Part shown: positions 7,262-16,764 of the stretch, piece after piece
How positions within the stretch are numbered: position 1 is the stretch's first letter
Layout of the letters: each line of letters starts with the position of its first letter
Source: Azotimanducus sp965220185
Lineage (GTDB): Bacteria > Pseudomonadota > Gammaproteobacteria > Pseudomonadales > Azotimanducaceae
DNA: 64,000 nt
Direction: 5' to 3'
Assembly: GCA_965220185.1 (NCBI GenBank)
Contig: OZ244807.1
Coordinates: 992,001-1,056,000, forward strand
Program-made: the position numbers and the translations under genes
Notes under the pieces: generated by a model
Database searches by the model: none
What the model saw: only the letters and a program-made list of their open reading frames with translations
What the model was told of the DNA's origin: nothing

Positions 7262-8713
7262 CTACGGCAAGCGCGTCGCTCCCGTCAAGAACCGATCGAT
7301 CTCGCGCGCTGCTTCGCGCCCTTCGTTGATTGCCCGCACCACGAGCGACTGCCCGCGCCTGCAGTCGCCCGCCGCGAACACGCCTTCGACGCTGGTGTGA
7401 TACTTCCCATACTCGGCGGCATAGTTTGAGCGGTCGTCGTATTCGATGCCCAAGGGGTCGGAGACGGCGTGCTCAGGTCCGAGAAAGCCCATGGAGAGGA
7501 ACACGAGGTCTGCCTTCCATTCGCGCTCGCTGTTCGGCACATCAATCACCTTGCCGTCCTTGAACTCGACATCGTTTGTGAGAATGCCCTTCACTCGGCC
7601 ATCATCGCCTGCCAGAAATGACTTAGATGAGATCGAGTAGACGCGCGGGTCGTCTCCAAACTTCTTCGCGCTCTCCTCGTGTCCGTAGTCAACGCGAAAA
7701 ATGCGAGGCCAAGTCGGCCAAGGGTTGTTCGCCGCGCGCGCATCGGGCGGTTTGGGGAAGAGTTCAAAATTCGTCAGGCTTCGGCACGACTGCCGTAGCG
7801 ATGTGCCAATGCAATCAGTCCCCGTATCACCGCCGCCGATGACGATGACATCCTTGTCCTCGGCAAGAATGGCGGGCGGCTTGCCAGCGAGCAGCGACTG
7901 CGTGTTCTCGGTGAGGAACTCCATCGCAAAGTGAACGCCGGGTAATTCGCGCCCTTCGATCGGCAGGTCACGCGGCACGGTCGCGCCGGTCGTAAGCAGA
8001 AGGGCGTCGTGTTTGGCTTTGAGCGTTTGCACGTCCAGCGAGCCGTCACTGCCATCACCCACAGGCGCGCTGGTGACAAACCTGACGCCTTCATCGCGCA
8101 GAAGATTGACACGCCGCTCGACCACGCCCTTGTCGAGCTTCATGTTGGGGATTCCGTACATCAGCAGTCCGCCAATGCGGTTGGCCCGCTCATAGACCGT
8201 CACGCGATGACCCGCTGAATTGAGCTGCGCCGCCGCCGCAAGGCCCGCCGGCCCGGAGCCGACGACGGCGATGGACTTGCCAGTGCGGTGCTGCGGCGGC
8301 TGCGGCGTCACCCAGCCTTCATCGAAGCCGCGGTCAATAATCGCCATCTCGATATTCTTGATGGTCACCGCCGGGTCGGTGATGCCGAGCACGCAGGCGC
8401 CTTCGCACGGGGCAGGGCACACGCGCCCGGTGAATTCAGGGAAGTTGTTGGTCTTGTGCAGCCTGTCCAAGGCCTCGCGCCAGCGTCCTTGATAGACAAG
8501 GTCGTTCCATTCCGGGATCAAATTGTCGATTGGGCAGCCGTCTTCGGATTGACAAAACGGCACGCCGCAATCCATGCACCTCGCGCTTTGGACGCTTAGC
8601 CTTGCTTCGTCATGCGGCGTGTAGATCTCATCAAAGTCGAGCAGTCGCTTGGCGGCGTCCCGATAGGGCGCGGCCTCGCGCGTAAATTCCTTGAATCCAG
8701 TGGCCTTTCCCAT
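7262..8713 (-). CDS. gltD: Glutamate synthase (NADPH), small subunit
   Basis: This 483-residue subunit passes electrons from NADPH through FAD and 4Fe-4S clusters to the large subunit for making glutamate from glutamine and 2-oxoglutarate. The N-terminal cysteines (C46, C49, C54, C60, then C99, C103, C107) form the cluster motifs. VVGSGPAGLAAA (about 150-161) binds FAD, VIGGGDTGTDC binds NADPH, and VFAAGDCRRGQS is the C-terminal FAD motif. Length and motifs are normal. It lies 5 bases downstream of gltB, so the two are co-transcribed. Short pieces of its 3' end recur at 1806-1850 and 2163-2200. Confidence 0.96.
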   Translation of the reverse strand: MGKATGFKEFTREAAPYRDAAKRLLDFDEIYTPHDEARLSVQSARCMDCGVPFCQSEDGCPIDNLIPEWNDLVYQGRWREALDRLHKTNNFPEFTGRVCPAPCEGACVLGITDPAVTIKNIEMAIIDRGFDEGWVTPQPPQHRTGKSIAVVGSGPAGLAAAAQLNSAGHRVTVYERANRIGGLLMYGIPNMKLDKGVVERRVNLLRDEGVRFVTSAPVGDGSDGSLDVQTLKAKHDALLLTTGATVPRDLPIEGRELPGVHFAMEFLTENTQSLLAGKPPAILAEDKDVIVIGGGDTGTDCIGTSLRQSCRSLTNFELFPKPPDARAANNPWPTWPRIFRVDYGHEESAKKFGDDPRVYSISSKSFLAGDDGRVKGILTNDVEFKDGKVIDVPNSEREWKADLVFLSMGFLGPEHAVSDPLGIEYDDRSNYAAEYGKYHTSVEGVFAAGDCRRGQSLVVRAINEGREAAREIDRFLTGATRLP

Positions 8714-8718
8714 GACGT

Positions 8719-11700
8719 TTAGGCTTCGATAAGCGCGGAAGCCTGTCGAGATTGCTCGGCGAGCACGCGCTTGTAGTCGGTCGGCATGACCTTGACAAAC
8801 TGAAACACTGCCCGCGGCCAGTCGAGAATCACATATTTCGCCAGTTCGGACTCCGTGTAGTCACGATGACGCACAATCAAATCGTACAGCCAAGTAGCTT
8901 CTTCCTCGCTTGCCACGCGCTCCAGCTCGACCATTTCCATGTTGCAGCGACGGGGGAAGACACCTTTCGGGTCAAATACATACGCGATGCCGCCCGACAT
9001 GCCAGCGGCAAAATTGATGCCCGTCTCACCGAGGATGACGACGCGCCCGCCGGTCATGTATTCGCAGCCGTGGTCGCCGATGCCTTCGACCACCGCGGTC
9101 GCGCCACTGTTGCGCACGCAAAACCGCTCGGCGGCGATGCCGCGGAAAAAGCACTGGCCGGAAGTTGCGCCATAGAGCACGACATTGCCGATGAGCACGT
9201 TCTCTTCGGCCTTGAACTCAGAGACTTCTGGCGGATAGATGATGATGCGTCCGCCGGAGAGCCCCTTGCCGACATAGTCGTTGGCATCGCCTTCCACTTC
9301 GAGCGTCACGCCCTTGGCGAGCCAAGCCCCGAAGCTCTGGCCGGCACTGCCTTTGAATTTGAAATGAATGCGGTCGTCGGGCAGCATCTCAGGGCCGACT
9401 TCACGAATAATTCGGTTCGACAACATGGCGCCAACGACGCGATTGGTGTTCTTGATGGCGAGTTCCTCGCGCACTTTCTCCCCGGAGGTGAGCGCTGGTT
9501 CTGCGAGCCGCATCAGTTCATTGTCGAGCGCGAGATCAAGATCGTGATTCTGCTCGTGCTGGCAATAGACGCCGAGACAATCCTGCGGTTCAGGTGCAGA
9601 GGTCAACAGTAGCGACAAGTCCACATCCTTCGCTTTCCAGTGGTCGGCCATCGGCGCGGCTTGCAGGGCGTCAACGCGCCCGATCATCTCGTTGACCTTT
9701 CTGAATCCAATCTTCGCCATGATCTGGCGCAGTTCCTTCGCCACCATGAAGAAGTAGTTGACGACATGCTCCGGCGCACCTGCGAACTTCTTGCGGAGGT
9801 CGGGGTCTTGCGTGGCGATACCAACGGGACAGGTGTTGAGATGGCACTTGCGCATCATGATGCAGCCAAGCGCGATCAAAGGCGCGGTGGCGAAGCCAAA
9901 CTCCTCGGCGCCGAGCAGCGCGGCGATCGCCACATCGCGCCCGGTCTTGAGCTGGCCGTCGGTTTGCAGCACCACGCGCGAGCGCAGGTTATTCATCACC
10001 AGCGTCTGGTGCGTCTCGCTGATGCCAAGTTCCCACGGCACGCCCGCGTGCTTGATTGAAGTGAGCGGCGAGGCGCCTGTGCCGCCAGTGTCGCCCGCAA
10101 TCACGAGATGATCAGCGCGCGCTTTGGTAACGCCCGCCGCAACAGTGCCCACGCCGATCTCGGCACCGAGCTTGACGCTGATGCGCGCCTTCGGGTTGGC
10201 GTTCTTCAGGTCATGGATGAGCTGCGCCATGTCTTCGATCGAATAGATGTCATGGTGCGGCGGCGGGCTGATGAGGCCGACACCCGGCGTCGAGTGGCGA
10301 ATCTGGGCGATATAGTCATCGACCTTACGGCCTGGCAGTTCGCCGCCTTCGCCTGGCTTCGCGCCCTGCACGATCTTGATCTGAATCTCGTCCGAATTGC
10401 TGAGGTAGTTAATGGTGACGCCAAAGCGACCGCTTGCCACCTGCTTGATCGCGGAGCGCTTCGAGTCGCCGCCCTCAAGTGCAATGAAGCGATTCGGATC
10501 TTCGCCGCCTTCGCCCGTGTTCGATTTTCCGCCGAGTCGATTCATCGCGAGCGCGAGCGTTTCGTGCGCCTCTTGCGAAATCGACCCGAAACTCATGGCA
10601 CCGGTCGCGAAGCGCTTGACGATCTCTGATTCCGGCTCGACCTCTTCGAGCGGCACCGGCTCGCCAATCGGATTGAATTCCAAGAGACCGCGCAGCGTTG
10701 CCTTGCGCGTGTTTTCTTCGTTGACTTGGCGCGCGAAGCGCCAGTAGGCGTCCTCCGAATTGGTGCGCGCCGCGACTTGCAAGTGACCGATGCTTGTCGG
10801 ATCCCACATGTGCTGGTCGCCGCCAGCGCGCCAATGAAAGTCCCCTGGGTTGGGAAGTTCCTTGATGCTCGCTTCGCCGTTGTTCGGATAGCCGATGTCG
10901 TGGCGACGTTCCATTTCGGTTGCGAGCACACCAAAACCAACGCCTTCGACACGGCTCGCGGTGCCCGCGAAGCAGCGGTCAACGAGTTCCGCGCCCAAGC
11001 CCACGGCCTCGAATATCTGTGCGCCCTTGTAGGACTGCAATGTGGAAATGCCCATCTTGGCCAAGACTTTGAGCATGCCCTTGGCGACACCCTTGCGATA
11101 GGCCTTGACGACATCTGCATCGCTCGTGACGTGCGCACAATCATCAAGCAGCCCAGCGCGCCGCGAATACAGGAGCGCTTCAAAGGCAAGGTAGGGGTTG
11201 ATGGCATCGGCGCCAAAGCCGATCAGCAGGCAATGATGATGCACTTCGCGCGCTTCGCCGGATTCAAGGATGAGCGCGATGCGCGTGCGCGCATGTTCGC
11301 GGACAAGATGCTGATGCACGCAGCCGACGGCCAAGAGCGAACTGATTGGCACGCGCGTCCCGTCAATTGCGCGATCCGAGAGTATGAGCAGGCTCTTGCC
11401 ATCAGCGATCGCCTGCATCGATTCGGATTCGATTCGTTTCAGGGCTTCGCGCAGCCCAGCCTCGCCGCTGCCCTTGGGGTAGGTGATGTCAATCAAGGCC
11501 GAGTGCCAGCCGCGATGATCGATCTCTTTCAGTGCCCCGAGCTGCTCATTCGACAGAATCGGATGCGGCAGGCGCAGCCTGTGCGCGTGCTGCTCGGTCA
11601 CTTCGAGCAAGTTGGCTTCAGGGCCGATGTAGCACTCAAGCGACATGATGACTTCTTCGCGGATCGAATCGATGGCCGGGTTGGTGACCTGCGCGAAGCG

Positions 11701-13311
11701 CTGCTTGAAGTAGTCGTAGAGCATGCGCGGCTTGTCGGAGAGCACGGCAAGCGCAGCGTCGTTGCCCATGGAACCCAACGGGTCGCGTTGCTCGCGCACG
11801 ATGTCGAGCAGCATGAACTGCATGGTTTCGGTGGTGTAGCCGAAAGCTTGCATGCGTTCGATGAGCGTGTCCTCGTCGAGGCCGCTATGCACACCCTCAT
11901 GCGAGCTTGGGAGCACGAGATCATCAAGTTCGAGCCGCTGATTGCGCAGCCAGTCGCCGTAAGGCCGCTGCGTTGACCATGTGCGCTTGATTTCCTCATC
12001 GGGAATCATGCGCCCTTGCTCAAAGTCGATCAGGAAAATCTTGCCCGGACGCAAGCGGCCTTTTTCGATGACCTTCTCTGGCGCGACTGGTAACACACCG
12101 ACCTCGGATGCCATGATGCAGCGGTCATCTTCGGTGATGTAGTAGCGGCTCGGCCGCAGGCCGTTTCGGTCGAGCACAGCGCCGATGTACTGCCCGTCGG
12201 TGAAGGCGATGGAGGCGGGGCCGTCCCACGGCTCCATCAGGCACGATTGAAACTCGTAGAAGGCGCGCTTGTCATCGGACATCTCAGCGTGCTGCTGCCA
12301 GGCCTCCGGGATCATCATCATCACCGACTCTTGCAGCGTTCGCCCGGTCATCAGCAGGAATTCAAGCGCGTTGTCGAAGGTGCCCGAATCCGAGCAGTCC
12401 GGTTCTACCACGGGGAAGAGCTTTGCCAGGTCCTCGCCGAACAGTTCCGAGCGCATCACCCCTTGGCGCGCGTTCATCCAGTTGCTGTTGCCAAGCAAGG
12501 TGTTGATCTCACCGTTGTGGCTCATGAAGCGGTTCGGCTGTGCGCGGTCCCATGAAGGGAAGGTGTTGGTCGAGAAGCGCGAATGCACCATGGCGAGATG
12601 GCTCTCGTAGTCTTGATCGCCGACGTCGTCATAGAAGTCGAAAAGCTGATGCGGCGTGAGCATGCCTTTGTAGATGAGCACGCGAGAGGACAGCGAACAG
12701 AAATAGAACAGCTTGCGCTCGGTAAGGCGCATATCAGTGCGAAGCTCGCGCGAGGTGAACTTGCGGATGATGTAGAGTGCGCGCTCGAACTTGTCCCCTG
12801 AGAAGCCTCGGCCAGCTTGGATGAACACTTGCGAGAGATGCGGCATCGAGGCGATGGCCGCCGAGCCGAGGTCGGCGCGCGATGCGTCATGGGGCAGGTC
12901 GCGCCAGCCAAGACAGACCTGGCCTTCGGCCTTGATCGTTGATTCGATGAGTTCTATGCAGTGAGTTCGCTCTTGTTCGTCGCGCGGCAGAAAGACATTG
13001 CCGATGCCGTATTCGCCGGGCGCGGGCAAGGTGGCCCCAAACGACTCCTTGGCGAAGCGCGCGAGCAGCTTGTGTGGCAGGCCGGTGAGGATGCCCGCGC
13101 CGTCGCCGGTGTTGGCCTCAAAGCCAAGGCCGCCACGATGCACCATGCAGCAGTTGATGTGGCGTGCGTCATCGATGATCGCATGGCTTGGGCGACCTTT
13201 GATGTCGCACACGAAGCCGACGCCGCAGCTCTCGTGCTCGTGGCGCGGGTCGTAGAGACCTTGTGCGCTAGGCAGCCCTAGGGTGGCAAGGGTTGTTTCG
13301 CTCGTTGACAC
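8719..13311 (-). CDS. gltB: Glutamate synthase (NADPH), large subunit
   Basis: This 1530-residue protein starts with a short propeptide, and the N-terminal nucleophile is C29 in HESCGVGFV. The class-II glutamine amidotransferase domain is followed by the central domain and the FMN/2-oxoglutarate synthase domain. The synthase domain includes NTGEGGEDPNRF, VKLGAEIGVGTVAAGV, AGDTGGTGASPLTSIKHAG and the 3Fe-4S cysteines CIMMRKCHLNTCPVG. A C-terminal GXGXG beta-helix closes the protein. Length is normal. It is the first gene of gltBD. The 246 bases upstream (13312-13557) should hold the promoter, but I could not identify convincing hexamers. Confidence 0.97.
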   Translation of the reverse strand: MSTSETTLATLGLPSAQGLYDPRHEHESCGVGFVCDIKGRPSHAIIDDARHINCCMVHRGGLGFEANTGDGAGILTGLPHKLLARFAKESFGATLPAPGEYGIGNVFLPRDEQERTHCIELIESTIKAEGQVCLGWRDLPHDASRADLGSAAIASMPHLSQVFIQAGRGFSGDKFERALYIIRKFTSRELRTDMRLTERKLFYFCSLSSRVLIYKGMLTPHQLFDFYDDVGDQDYESHLAMVHSRFSTNTFPSWDRAQPNRFMSHNGEINTLLGNSNWMNARQGVMRSELFGEDLAKLFPVVEPDCSDSGTFDNALEFLLMTGRTLQESVMMMIPEAWQQHAEMSDDKRAFYEFQSCLMEPWDGPASIAFTDGQYIGAVLDRNGLRPSRYYITEDDRCIMASEVGVLPVAPEKVIEKGRLRPGKIFLIDFEQGRMIPDEEIKRTWSTQRPYGDWLRNQRLELDDLVLPSSHEGVHSGLDEDTLIERMQAFGYTTETMQFMLLDIVREQRDPLGSMGNDAALAVLSDKPRMLYDYFKQRFAQVTNPAIDSIREEVIMSLECYIGPEANLLEVTEQHAHRLRLPHPILSNEQLGALKEIDHRGWHSALIDITYPKGSGEAGLREALKRIESESMQAIADGKSLLILSDRAIDGTRVPISSLLAVGCVHQHLVREHARTRIALILESGEAREVHHHCLLIGFGADAINPYLAFEALLYSRRAGLLDDCAHVTSDADVVKAYRKGVAKGMLKVLAKMGISTLQSYKGAQIFEAVGLGAELVDRCFAGTASRVEGVGFGVLATEMERRHDIGYPNNGEASIKELPNPGDFHWRAGGDQHMWDPTSIGHLQVAARTNSEDAYWRFARQVNEENTRKATLRGLLEFNPIGEPVPLEEVEPESEIVKRFATGAMSFGSISQEAHETLALAMNRLGGKSNTGEGGEDPNRFIALEGGDSKRSAIKQVASGRFGVTINYLSNSDEIQIKIVQGAKPGEGGELPGRKVDDYIAQIRHSTPGVGLISPPPHHDIYSIEDMAQLIHDLKNANPKARISVKLGAEIGVGTVAAGVTKARADHLVIAGDTGGTGASPLTSIKHAGVPWELGISETHQTLVMNNLRSRVVLQTDGQLKTGRDVAIAALLGAEEFGFATAPLIALGCIMMRKCHLNTCPVGIATQDPDLRKKFAGAPEHVVNYFFMVAKELRQIMAKIGFRKVNEMIGRVDALQAAPMADHWKAKDVDLSLLLTSAPEPQDCLGVYCQHEQNHDLDLALDNELMRLAEPALTSGEKVREELAIKNTNRVVGAMLSNRIIREVGPEMLPDDRIHFKFKGSAGQSFGAWLAKGVTLEVEGDANDYVGKGLSGGRIIIYPPEVSEFKAEENVLIGNVVLYGATSGQCFFRGIAAERFCVRNSGATAVVEGIGDHGCEYMTGGRVVILGETGINFAAGMSGGIAYVFDPKGVFPRRCNMEMVELERVASEEEATWLYDLIVRHRDYTESELAKYVILDWPRAVFQFVKVMPTDYKRVLAEQSRQASALIEA

Positions 13312-13557
13312 TTCTTATCTTCTTATTCTTCTGTTTTTCTTAGGCAGGCTCTTTTGTCAGTCATCCCAAGGCACACGCACGCGCAGCCAACGATAGGGAC
13401 GGCAAGGCTGCGAGGCGATTCACAGCCGAACCGAGTATCTTAATCATTTGCAAGGGGTAGGGGCAAATTCGAGCGTTTTCTATTGTTCAACGCTACGTTG
13501 TTTGGAAGCACTCGGGCATGTTCACACTATGCACGCTGAAAATTAGGACCCTCGGAC

Positions 13558-13818
13558 TCAGCTGCCCTTGTAAGCGCGCGAGCGTCGTGCAACTTTCACA
13601 ATGGTTACTATGCGCTCAGCATCGCTAATCCCGTAGAGTATGCGAAAGTCGCCTTGGCGAATTCGGTACCGTTGCTGATCAGACAACTTGATTCTATGTG
13701 GACATCTTGGATGATCGGCTAGTTTTTTGATGCTTGCGAGTATCCCTTTTAGGTCTTGCTGTTGAATGCCACGCAAGTCTTGGGAGACGGATCTCTTGAA
13801 CCGTATTTCATAACCTTC
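13558..13818 (-). CDS. RelE/ParE-family toxin
   Basis: An 86-residue basic protein (MEGYEIRFKRSVSQDLRGI ... RIRQGDFRILYGI ... VARRSRAY) with the typical RelE/ParE order of strands and conserved arginines (YRIRxGxxRILY). Such toxins cleave translating mRNA or inhibit gyrase; which applies here cannot be told. The ATG at 13818 lies inside the 3' end of the upstream antitoxin gene, so translation is coupled. An earlier in-frame start at 13851 would overlap the antitoxin much further and is less likely. Confidence 0.85.
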   Translation of the reverse strand, partial: EGYEIRFKRSVSQDLRGIQQQDLKGILASIKKLADHPRCPHRIKLSDQQRYRIRQGDFRILYGISDAERIVTIVKVARRSRAYKGS

Positions 13819-14041
13819 CATGTGCGCCGAGGTCTTCAAGCAATTCATCAAGGCTGATCGTTACTTCTGATGCCCTCTCTTCAAAGGCGAAAAGATCTTC
13901 TTCATCTTCTGAAAGGGCGGAGCGAACTGCCTCGTTCAAGACCTCTGAGATAGAAAGGCCGAATGCCGCCGCTTTCCCTCGGATGGCTTGGTGGATTGCA
14001 GGCGCGAAGTAAACCGTTGCCCTTCTCGATAGCTCGCTCAT
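13808..14041 (-). CDS. Ribbon-helix-helix antitoxin
   Basis: A 77-residue acidic protein. Its N-terminus (SRRATVYFAPAIHQAIRGKA) looks like a ribbon-helix-helix DNA-binding unit, and the C-terminal acidic helix would wrap the toxin. I choose the ATG at 14041, because the longer frame upstream runs into mobile element A2 (14091-14250). It overlaps the toxin gene by 11 bases. The element ends only 49 bases before the start, so it lies within or next to the operon's promoter. Confidence 0.8.
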   Translation of the reverse strand: MSELSRRATVYFAPAIHQAIRGKAAAFGLSISEVLNEAVRSALSEDEEDLFAFEERASEVTISLDELLEDLGAHGRL

Positions 14042-14090
14042 ATTGGCATCCTGTGATATCGAACTCTTGCGTTTTGAAGGTGCGATTCTA

Positions 14091-14250
14091 GTGCCCTGTC
14101 CGGTTAATTCGTGGATTTTAGGCGCTGTGCCATTTCGCCGATTGGCAAGGCGCAGTCCGCAGGGAATATCGGGCATATTGCCAAGGGCTGCAACGCGGCC
14201 AAGGGGCGAAATGGCCAAGAATAATTCCACGAATTAACCGGACAGGACAC
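14091..14250. mobile_element. Palindromic element, type A, single hairpin (160 bp), second copy
   Basis: It has the same length, ends and internal hairpin as the copy at 7055, with only a few substitutions (for example GTGCCC instead of GTGTCC at the left tip, and CA instead of TA after the right tip). It lies between the antitoxin promoter and the truncated AlbA_2-type gene, whose remaining part stops 34 bases away. The damaged flank suggests it is older than the copies that still have TA on both sides. Confidence 0.85.
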
Positions 14251-14284
14251 CAGCGCAGGCTCCTAAGCGCTTCGAGTGAGCAGG

Positions 14285-14767
14285 CTATTTTCTGGCTCCG
14301 CAGCGTAAATCGTGAGCACCAGCATTGACCAGCGCCTCAAAGACGGCGGTCAAGTCATATTGTGGCAGGTCGAAGCGCCCTTGATCTTTGAATGCGCGCA
14401 CCTTCATATTCTTGGCGACGAACACGCAGGCGTCACGAATCTGCGCTTGAAGCGGGCCGCAGATATCGGCGGCATCCAATTGGTAGTGACTGCTTGCAGG
14501 GCGAATTTCGACCTCGGTGCCCCGGTAGGAAACGGCCTGCACGAAGGCATTGGGTATCCACTGCCTCGGATCCTTGGCTGCCATCAGCACACCCGCTACC
14601 GTTGGGCGGAAGGCTCCGTTCTCATCAAGACATGCCATGCCGAGCTTGGAGAGCGTGTCCTCGCGGTCATCGCCATGTTGCCAACAAATACGCAAACCCC
14701 CTTCCAACCACTTAAAATACACGCCACGCGCACCTGCCGGGTCACCAGCCTGCGACGCCAGTCCCAA
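14285..14767 (-). pseudogene. Fragment of AlbA_2-type ATP-binding protein
   Basis: The minus-strand frame contains LGMACLDENGAFRPTVAGVL, DPRQWIPNAFVQAVSYRGTE, LDAADICGPLQAQIRDACVF and QYDLTAVFEALVNAGAHD. These are the middle blocks of the COG2865 family (AlbA_2 DNA-binding domain plus HATPase_c_4-like domain). The fragment lacks the N-terminal AlbA_2 domain, and it breaks off right after EALVNAxAH, where family members continue with RDY. Both ends are therefore lost. Confidence 0.65.
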
Positions 14768-15093
14768 CCGCGATGAGCGATCCTCAAGACATCCCGCCTC
14801 TTGATAGAGCGTATTTCAAAAGGCTCGGTAAAGCGAGTCTCGAAGCACATGCGCATGCTCAAACTTCTTTGCGCTGAGCTCCGGCTCCCCGGCAAACCCA
14901 CTTCACCGAACTGACTACCGCCGAAAAGTGAGTGGTCGCTGGCGCAAAGCGCAATCGCACACACAAAAATCCTCGCAAAGGTGGAGAAAAAAGACAAAAT
15001 GTGTTAGCGTTGTGTTGAAATGTGTCAAAAAGTGGGACAGCCAGTGGGTCGGAACACTTTCGCTATCAAACTTTTTCCGCAAGTTCTTGTGTG
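14768..15093 (+). promoter_or_regulatory. Upstream region of the dcw cluster with MraZ-box-like repeats
   Basis: This 326-base stretch has no gene. Close to mraZ it contains TGTGTT at 15000 and 15011, TGTGTC at 15021, and two TGGG motifs 12 bases apart (15033 and 15045). MraZ of other bacteria binds direct TGGGN repeats in its own promoter, so these are candidate operators. The spacing differs from the roughly 10-base period known from E. coli, so the match is weak. No clear -35/-10 pair was found. Confidence 0.35.
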
Positions 15094-15555
15094 ATGTTTC
15101 GCGGAAGCCACAATATCAAGTTGGATGTGAAGGGGCGCATCATGCTTCCGGTTCGCGTGCGCGAGATCATTCACGAGGTCTCGGAAGGGCATGTCCACAT
15201 CACCATTCACAATCAGGACCCTTGCCTGCTCATTTATCCGACACCGCATTGGCTCGAAGTTGAGCAGCAGATTCTCTCGCTCCCGAATATCGACAGCGCC
15301 GACTATCGCGACCTGCAGCGTTTCATGATCGGCAACGCCCGCGAAGCCTCGGTGGACTCGGGTGGGCGCTTGCTTATTCCGCCGCTGCTTCGTGAATATC
15401 CGGAACTCAATAAAGAGCTCGTCCTTGCCGGCAGCGGCAGGAAGCTTGAGTTGTGGAACCAGAGCGTCTGGATGGCGCGCTTTGAGGACTGGCGCAGTGC
15501 GCAGCGCAGCAAACCGGACAAGGAGAGAGATGAGCCAATCGCGTTCAGTCTATGA
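15094..15555 (+). CDS. mraZ: Transcriptional regulator MraZ
   Basis: A 153-residue DNA-binding protein that represses the dcw cluster. It has two AbrB-like (SpoVT) halves: residues 1-55 with MFRGSHNIKLDVKGRIMLP, and about 75-130 with ASVDSGGRLLIPPLLREY. The ATG at 15094 gives the normal MFRG start; an upstream in-frame start at 15022 would add 24 unrelated residues. It is the first gene of the cluster and overlaps rsmH by 26 bases. Confidence 0.95.
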   Translation: MFRGSHNIKLDVKGRIMLPVRVREIIHEVSEGHVHITIHNQDPCLLIYPTPHWLEVEQQILSLPNIDSADYRDLQRFMIGNAREASVDSGGRLLIPPLLREYPELNKELVLAGSGRKLELWNQSVWMARFEDWRSAQRSKPDKERDEPIAFSL

Positions 15556-16501
15556 GCACCGCCCGGTGCTGCTCTCCGAAGTGGTGAGCGCGCTTCATCC
15601 CTGCGCCCGGCGGCGCGGCTCCGCTTCGCTCTTTGTTGATGCGACCTATGGGCGCGGTGGTCATGCGCGCGGCCTGCTCTCGAAACTTGGGCCGCTCGAT
15701 CGCCTCGTCGTGATTGATCGTGACCCAGAGGCGGTCGCGCACGCGCGCGATTGGGCGCAAGGCGAGCCTCGGGTGCTTGTGCTCAAGGGCTGCTTCGGCG
15801 ATATCGAAGGTCTGATGCGCACCGCCGGACTAGGTCCGGTCGATGCCTTGCTCGTGGATCTCGGCGTATCTTCGGCGCAGCTTGACGATCCGACGCGCGG
15901 CTTCTCCTTTCGCTTCCGAGGCCCGCTCGATATGCGCATGGACAACACTTCCGGCGAGACGTTGGCGTCTTGGCTTGAGCGCGCCGACCAGCAAGCGCTC
16001 AGCCAGGTGCTTGTCGAGTACGGCGAGCTTGACCGGGTAAGCGCACTGAAGATCTCGCAGGCCCTGCTTGGCGCGAACATTGACTCGACCGAAGAACTCG
16101 CATCGCTTGTTCGTCCGCTTGCAGCGCGTTCGCGTCGTCGCTCGCAAGCTCGCCGTGATCCTGCCACGCCCGTCTTCCAAGCCCTGCGCATGCATATCAA
16201 TCGCGAGCTTGCCGAACTTCGCTCTGTGCTCGACGAGGGCTTTGAAATCCTGCGCGAGCGCGGCCGCATGGCGGTGATCGCCTTTCACTCGCTCGAAGAC
16301 CGCATGGTCAAGCAGCGTTTCCGCAATCTGATTTCAGGCGATCCGAAGCTTGCGAAGCTACCGATTCCGGGCAGTGCGGCCAGAGCCGTGTCGGTTGTGC
16401 GCCTCGCGAAGCCGAGTGCCGAAGAGGTCGCCGCCAATCCCCGGGCGCGCAGCGCCAGACTGAGAGTGATCGAAAAGCGATGCGAGGCGCGCCCGGCATG
16501 A
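15530..16501 (+). CDS. rsmH: 16S rRNA (cytosine1402-N4)-methyltransferase
   Basis: A 323-residue SAM-dependent enzyme that methylates C1402 of 16S rRNA. HRPVLLSEVV marks the start, FVDATYGRGGHARGLL is the SAM motif, and VDALLVDLGVSSAQLDDP, GFSFRFRGPLDMRMD and AVIAFHSLEDRMVKQRF are family blocks. The ATG at 15530 follows AGGAGAGAG and lies inside the end of mraZ. The gene overlaps ftsL by four bases. Confidence 0.96.
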   Translation: MSQSRSVYEHRPVLLSEVVSALHPCARRRGSASLFVDATYGRGGHARGLLSKLGPLDRLVVIDRDPEAVAHARDWAQGEPRVLVLKGCFGDIEGLMRTAGLGPVDALLVDLGVSSAQLDDPTRGFSFRFRGPLDMRMDNTSGETLASWLERADQQALSQVLVEYGELDRVSALKISQALLGANIDSTEELASLVRPLAARSRRRSQARRDPATPVFQALRMHINRELAELRSVLDEGFEILRERGRMAVIAFHSLEDRMVKQRFRNLISGDPKLAKLPIPGSAARAVSVVRLAKPSAEEVAANPRARSARLRVIEKRCEARPA

Positions 16502-16764
16502 ATAAGCGCATTCGCTCCCTCGTGACTCTCTACGTGCTTGCGGCCTTCTTCGCGGTGCTGTCCGCAGGCGCGGCGGAGCAGATGCGCCTGCTTGCCGGCG
16601 AGCTCGACGCCGCTTGGGATGAAGGTGACATCAAACTGCAAATCTATAGCCGATTGCTGATTGAGCGCAGCGCGCTGAAGAGCTACGCGCGGCTCGATGC
16701 GATCGCCGGCGAGCAGCTCGGCATGCGCTACCCGGACAGTATTCAATGGGTGGATGCATCATGA
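16498..16764 (+). CDS. ftsL: Cell division protein FtsL
   Basis: An 88-residue bitopic membrane protein with one transmembrane helix near the N-terminus (LVTLYVLAAFFAVLSAGA), followed by a short periplasmic coiled-coil-like helix. Sequence identity in this family is low, so the call rests on size, topology and position between rsmH and ftsI. It forms the FtsQLB part of the divisome. ATGA overlaps join it to both neighbours. Confidence 0.85.
   Translation: MNKRIRSLVTLYVLAAFFAVLSAGAAEQMRLLAGELDAAWDEGDIKLQIYSRLLIERSALKSYARLDAIAGEQLGMRYPDSIQWVDAS

Noticed and set aside
8752..12911. Long open frames on the strand opposite to gltB (for example 8752-9612, 9640-10059, 10726-11976)
   Set aside because: They are antisense shadows of a well-conserved gene with strong codon bias; none has a recognisable domain or ribosome binding site.
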